Below, one piece after another: positions 4,987 to 6,485 of a DNA stretch of 6,485 nucleotides. Position numbers and translations under genes: made by a program. The first letter of the stretch is position 1. Every line of letters begins with the position of its first letter. The stretch is from JBDGRJ01 sp042218115 (GTDB lineage Bacteria > Patescibacteriota > Patescibacteriia > Magasanikbacterales > UBA922), in assembly GCA_042218115.1 (NCBI GenBank), contig JBDGRJ010000073.1, forward strand, positions 1 through 6,485, given 5' to 3'. The notes under the pieces are model-generated. The model was not told where the DNA came from. It made no database searches and saw nothing but the letters and a program-made list of their open reading frames with translations.

Positions 4987-6339
4987 TTATTTATCTTCTT
5001 GTTGCTCTTCTTCGCTCTCATCCTCACCCTCTTCTGTTTGTTCTTCGTCTTCTTGCTCAGACTCACTATCGTTTGACTTCTCCGACTCTGATTCTTCTCC
5101 GCCTTCTTCTGCTTGTTCTACCTCATCGCCGTCTTGCTCTTGCTCTAGCAGCTCCTCATCCGAAAGCTCCTCGTCCGAGCTAACTACCTCATTCTCTTCT
5201 CCTTTCTCGACTACATTTATAATCCAGCCGGTAAGCTCGGCGGCGAGTCTTACATTCTGTCCGTTCTTTCCGATCGCCAGGGAAAACTGGTCTTCGGATA
5301 CTCTGGCCGTCGCCTCTTCTCCGTATTCGCTGATCTCTACCTCATCCACATCGGCTGGAGATAATGCATTTTTAATATACTCCGACGGGTTGTCGCTGTA
5401 CTCAATAACATCCACTTTTTCTCCTCCCAGCTGATCAATGATAGTAGTGATACGGCTGCCTTTTCTGCCTATACAAGATCCGATCGGGTCGATGGAGTCA
5501 TCATCAGTATATACGGCCACCTTTGAGCGGCTGCCCGCTTCTCTGGCTACTGATTCCAGCTGAACTTCATTGGACTCGATCTCTGGGATTTCACGCTCGA
5601 AAATCTCTCTAACTAGACCCGTAGAAGCCCTGGAAAGTAAGATCTCAGGCCCCTTATTGCCTTTATCGACTGATTTGATGTGAAAAATAAAGCGCTTGCC
5701 AGGACTGTAATTATCCTGCGGGTTCTGTTCCTGTTCGGGCAAAAAGCCATTTATCTTACCTAGATCTACCAATACATTGCCGCTATCTTTTACGCTTTGA
5801 ACCACGCCCTCGACTATCTCATCCTCCTGATTTTTGTACTCTTCGAATACATTTTCTCTCTCTGCTTCTTTTAGCTTTTGAATAATGACCTGCTTGGCCG
5901 TCTGTGCCGCCATACGCCCGAACTCACCGGGGATCTCCAAAGGAATCTTCAGTGTATCACCCACTTCCGCATCTTCATCTATCTCTTTGGCGTCAGAGAG
6001 CATTATTTGCTCCTTTTCATTAAAGTGAAGCAAGTCCTCCATCTCTTCTTCTCTCAGTTCTCTGCCTTCCTTGCGCGCCTCTTCTCTGCGTTTTTTAAAC
6101 TCCTCTCGGGACCACTCCAGCTCCTCTTCATCCATATCCTCTACTACCTCTTTTTCGTCCCATGCTTCCATATCTCCGGTCTCTGGATCGAAATTAAATT
6201 TTATATTCTGCTTATCATTACCAAAATCTTTTCTGTATGCTGAAGCCAAAGCTTTTTCAATAGCAGAAAGTACGGTTTCTTCATCGAGATCTTTCTCCTG
6301 GCAAATTACTTTTATTCGTTTACTAATTTCTGATTGCAT
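4987..6339 (-). CDS. nusA: transcription termination/antitermination factor NusA
   Basis: The protein has 450 residues. NusA binds RNA polymerase and nascent RNA and modulates pausing, intrinsic termination and antitermination. The N-terminal polymerase-binding domain is about 1-165 and includes IMLSDAKEIDEDAEVGD (112-128) and GRMAAQTAKQVIIQKLKEAE (141-160). It has a highly charged insertion, about 60-110, rich in Glu and Arg. The S1 domain is about 172-236. KH1 follows EIPEIESNEVQLESVAREAG (250-269), with its GXXG loop GRKG at 291-294. KH2 has SLAIGKNGQNVRLAAELTGW (353-372), with its loop GKNG at 357-360. Residues 381-450 form an acidic tail with 38 Asp/Glu and only two Lys; the paired C-terminal acidic repeat domains of E. 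coli NusA are absent. The ATG has no Shine-Dalgarno sequence. A hairpin with a U-tract sits in the leader, making autoregulation possible. It ends in TAA. Confidence 0.96.
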   Translation of the reverse strand: MQSEISKRIKVICQEKDLDEETVLSAIEKALASAYRKDFGNDKQNIKFNFDPETGDMEAWDEKEVVEDMDEEELEWSREEFKKRREEARKEGRELREEEMEDLLHFNEKEQIMLSDAKEIDEDAEVGDTLKIPLEIPGEFGRMAAQTAKQVIIQKLKEAERENVFEEYKNQEDEIVEGVVQSVKDSGNVLVDLGKINGFLPEQEQNPQDNYSPGKRFIFHIKSVDKGNKGPEILLSRASTGLVREIFEREIPEIESNEVQLESVAREAGSRSKVAVYTDDDSIDPIGSCIGRKGSRITTIIDQLGGEKVDVIEYSDNPSEYIKNALSPADVDEVEISEYGEEATARVSEDQFSLAIGKNGQNVRLAAELTGWIINVVEKGEENEVVSSDEELSDEELLEQEQDGDEVEQAEEGGEESESEKSNDSESEQEDEEQTEEGEDESEEEQQEDK

Positions 6340-6352
6340 AAAATTTGCTTTT

Positions 6353-6383
6353 AAAAATAATAAAAAGCAGCGGTTTAGCTGCT
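6353..6383 (-). terminator. hairpin plus U-tract in the nusA leader (attenuator candidate)
   Basis: On the minus strand AGCAGC (6383-6378) pairs perfectly with GCTGCT (6371-6366) across the loop TAAACC. It is followed at once by a T-rich tract, TTTTTATTATTTTT, which ends about 14 nt before the nusA ATG. This looks like an intrinsic terminator oriented toward nusA. The predicted promoter at 6390-6418 would start transcription right at the hairpin, so it could instead be a protective 5' stem-loop. Confidence 0.55.
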
Positions 6384-6389
6384 AGAAAC

Positions 6390-6418
6390 AGAGTAACAGA
6401 TAGTTGTTTCTTTGTCAA
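6390..6418 (-). promoter_or_regulatory. nusA promoter candidate
   Basis: TTGACA (6413-6418) is followed by a 17-bp spacer and TACTCT (6390-6395) on the minus strand. The start would be near 6383, the first base of the leader hairpin. The -35 overlaps that of the divergent plus-strand promoter because CTTTGTCAAAG reads nearly the same on both strands. A weaker alternative for nusA is TTGTAA (6454-6459), 16 bp, TATAAA (6432-6437). Confidence 0.5.
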
Positions 6419-6439
6419 AGTAAGGTTGCGCTTTATAAT
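6412..6439 (+). promoter_or_regulatory. divergent plus-strand promoter
   Basis: TTGTCA (6412-6417), a 16-bp spacer and a perfect TATAAT (6434-6439) point to the right. The start would be near 6446, giving a leader of about 26 nt before the ATG at 6472. It shares its -35 region with the nusA promoter on the other strand. Confidence 0.5.
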
Positions 6440-6471
6440 TTCACCGCTTTTTATTACAATTATATTTACAC

Positions 6472-6485
6472 ATGAACAAAGATGA
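6472..6485 (+). CDS. possible start of a divergent gene, cut by the right edge
   Basis: ATG AAC AAA GAT GA begins a frame reading MNKD and then Asp or Glu. Four full codons are too few to identify anything. The case for a gene rests on the plus-strand promoter upstream and on a leader element (ACCGC then TTTTTATTA) also found ahead of nusA. There is no Shine-Dalgarno sequence, as at most starts here. Confidence 0.4.

Noticed and set aside
5878..6385. Plus-strand open frames opposite nusA, rich in Ser, Phe and Leu
   Set aside because: Their composition is the complement of the Glu- and Lys-rich NusA N-terminal region; nusA is certain.

Overview
The gene content suggests a small-genome bacterium of the Candidate Phyla Radiation (Patescibacteria). 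The main pointers are a NusA with a charged insertion in its N-terminal domain, a short YidC, a winged-helix/nucleotidyltransferase protein of a type I associate with CPR genomes, and starts that mostly lack a Shine-Dalgarno sequence. I cannot assign a phylum. TGA acts as an ordinary stop (truB and the nucleotidyltransferase gene end in it) and no gene carries an in-frame TGA, which argues against the TGA=Gly lineages (Gracilibacteria, Absconditabacteria).

Layout: all six complete genes are on the minus strand, so transcription runs from high to low coordinates. From the right edge: 6340-6471 is a compact divergent promoter region, with the first codons of a possible plus-strand gene at 6472. 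nusA and truB follow as a pair. A 169-bp spacer holds a 17-bp hairpin and a promoter. Then comes a tight four-gene membrane/surface cluster: yidC, a PRC-barrel protein, a nucleotidyltransferase-fold protein and a Wzy/WaaL-type O-antigen ligase, with gaps of 9, 9 and -4 bp. A 10-base N run interrupts yidC without breaking its frame.

The leftmost 444 bp is not empty. Just past the O-antigen ligase stop is a promoter (TTGACA, 20 bp, TATAAT, with a dyad in the spacer), followed by a roughly 165-nt, strongly folded RNA on the minus strand. Its outer helix has 28 base pairs, and all six of its best-supported wobble positions are G-U only if the minus strand is transcribed. It ends in a U-rich tract. 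Further left are an AT-rich inverted-repeat array and a promoter for another minus-strand gene whose first 11 codons are visible at the edge.

Functionally the window joins transcription and RNA maturation (NusA, TruB) to membrane protein insertion (YidC) and probably surface glycan assembly (the O-antigen ligase-like protein). The most novel items are the unassigned structured RNA with its MerR-like promoter geometry, and the nusA leader, where divergent promoters share a -35 region and each transcript starts with a copy of the same short element.
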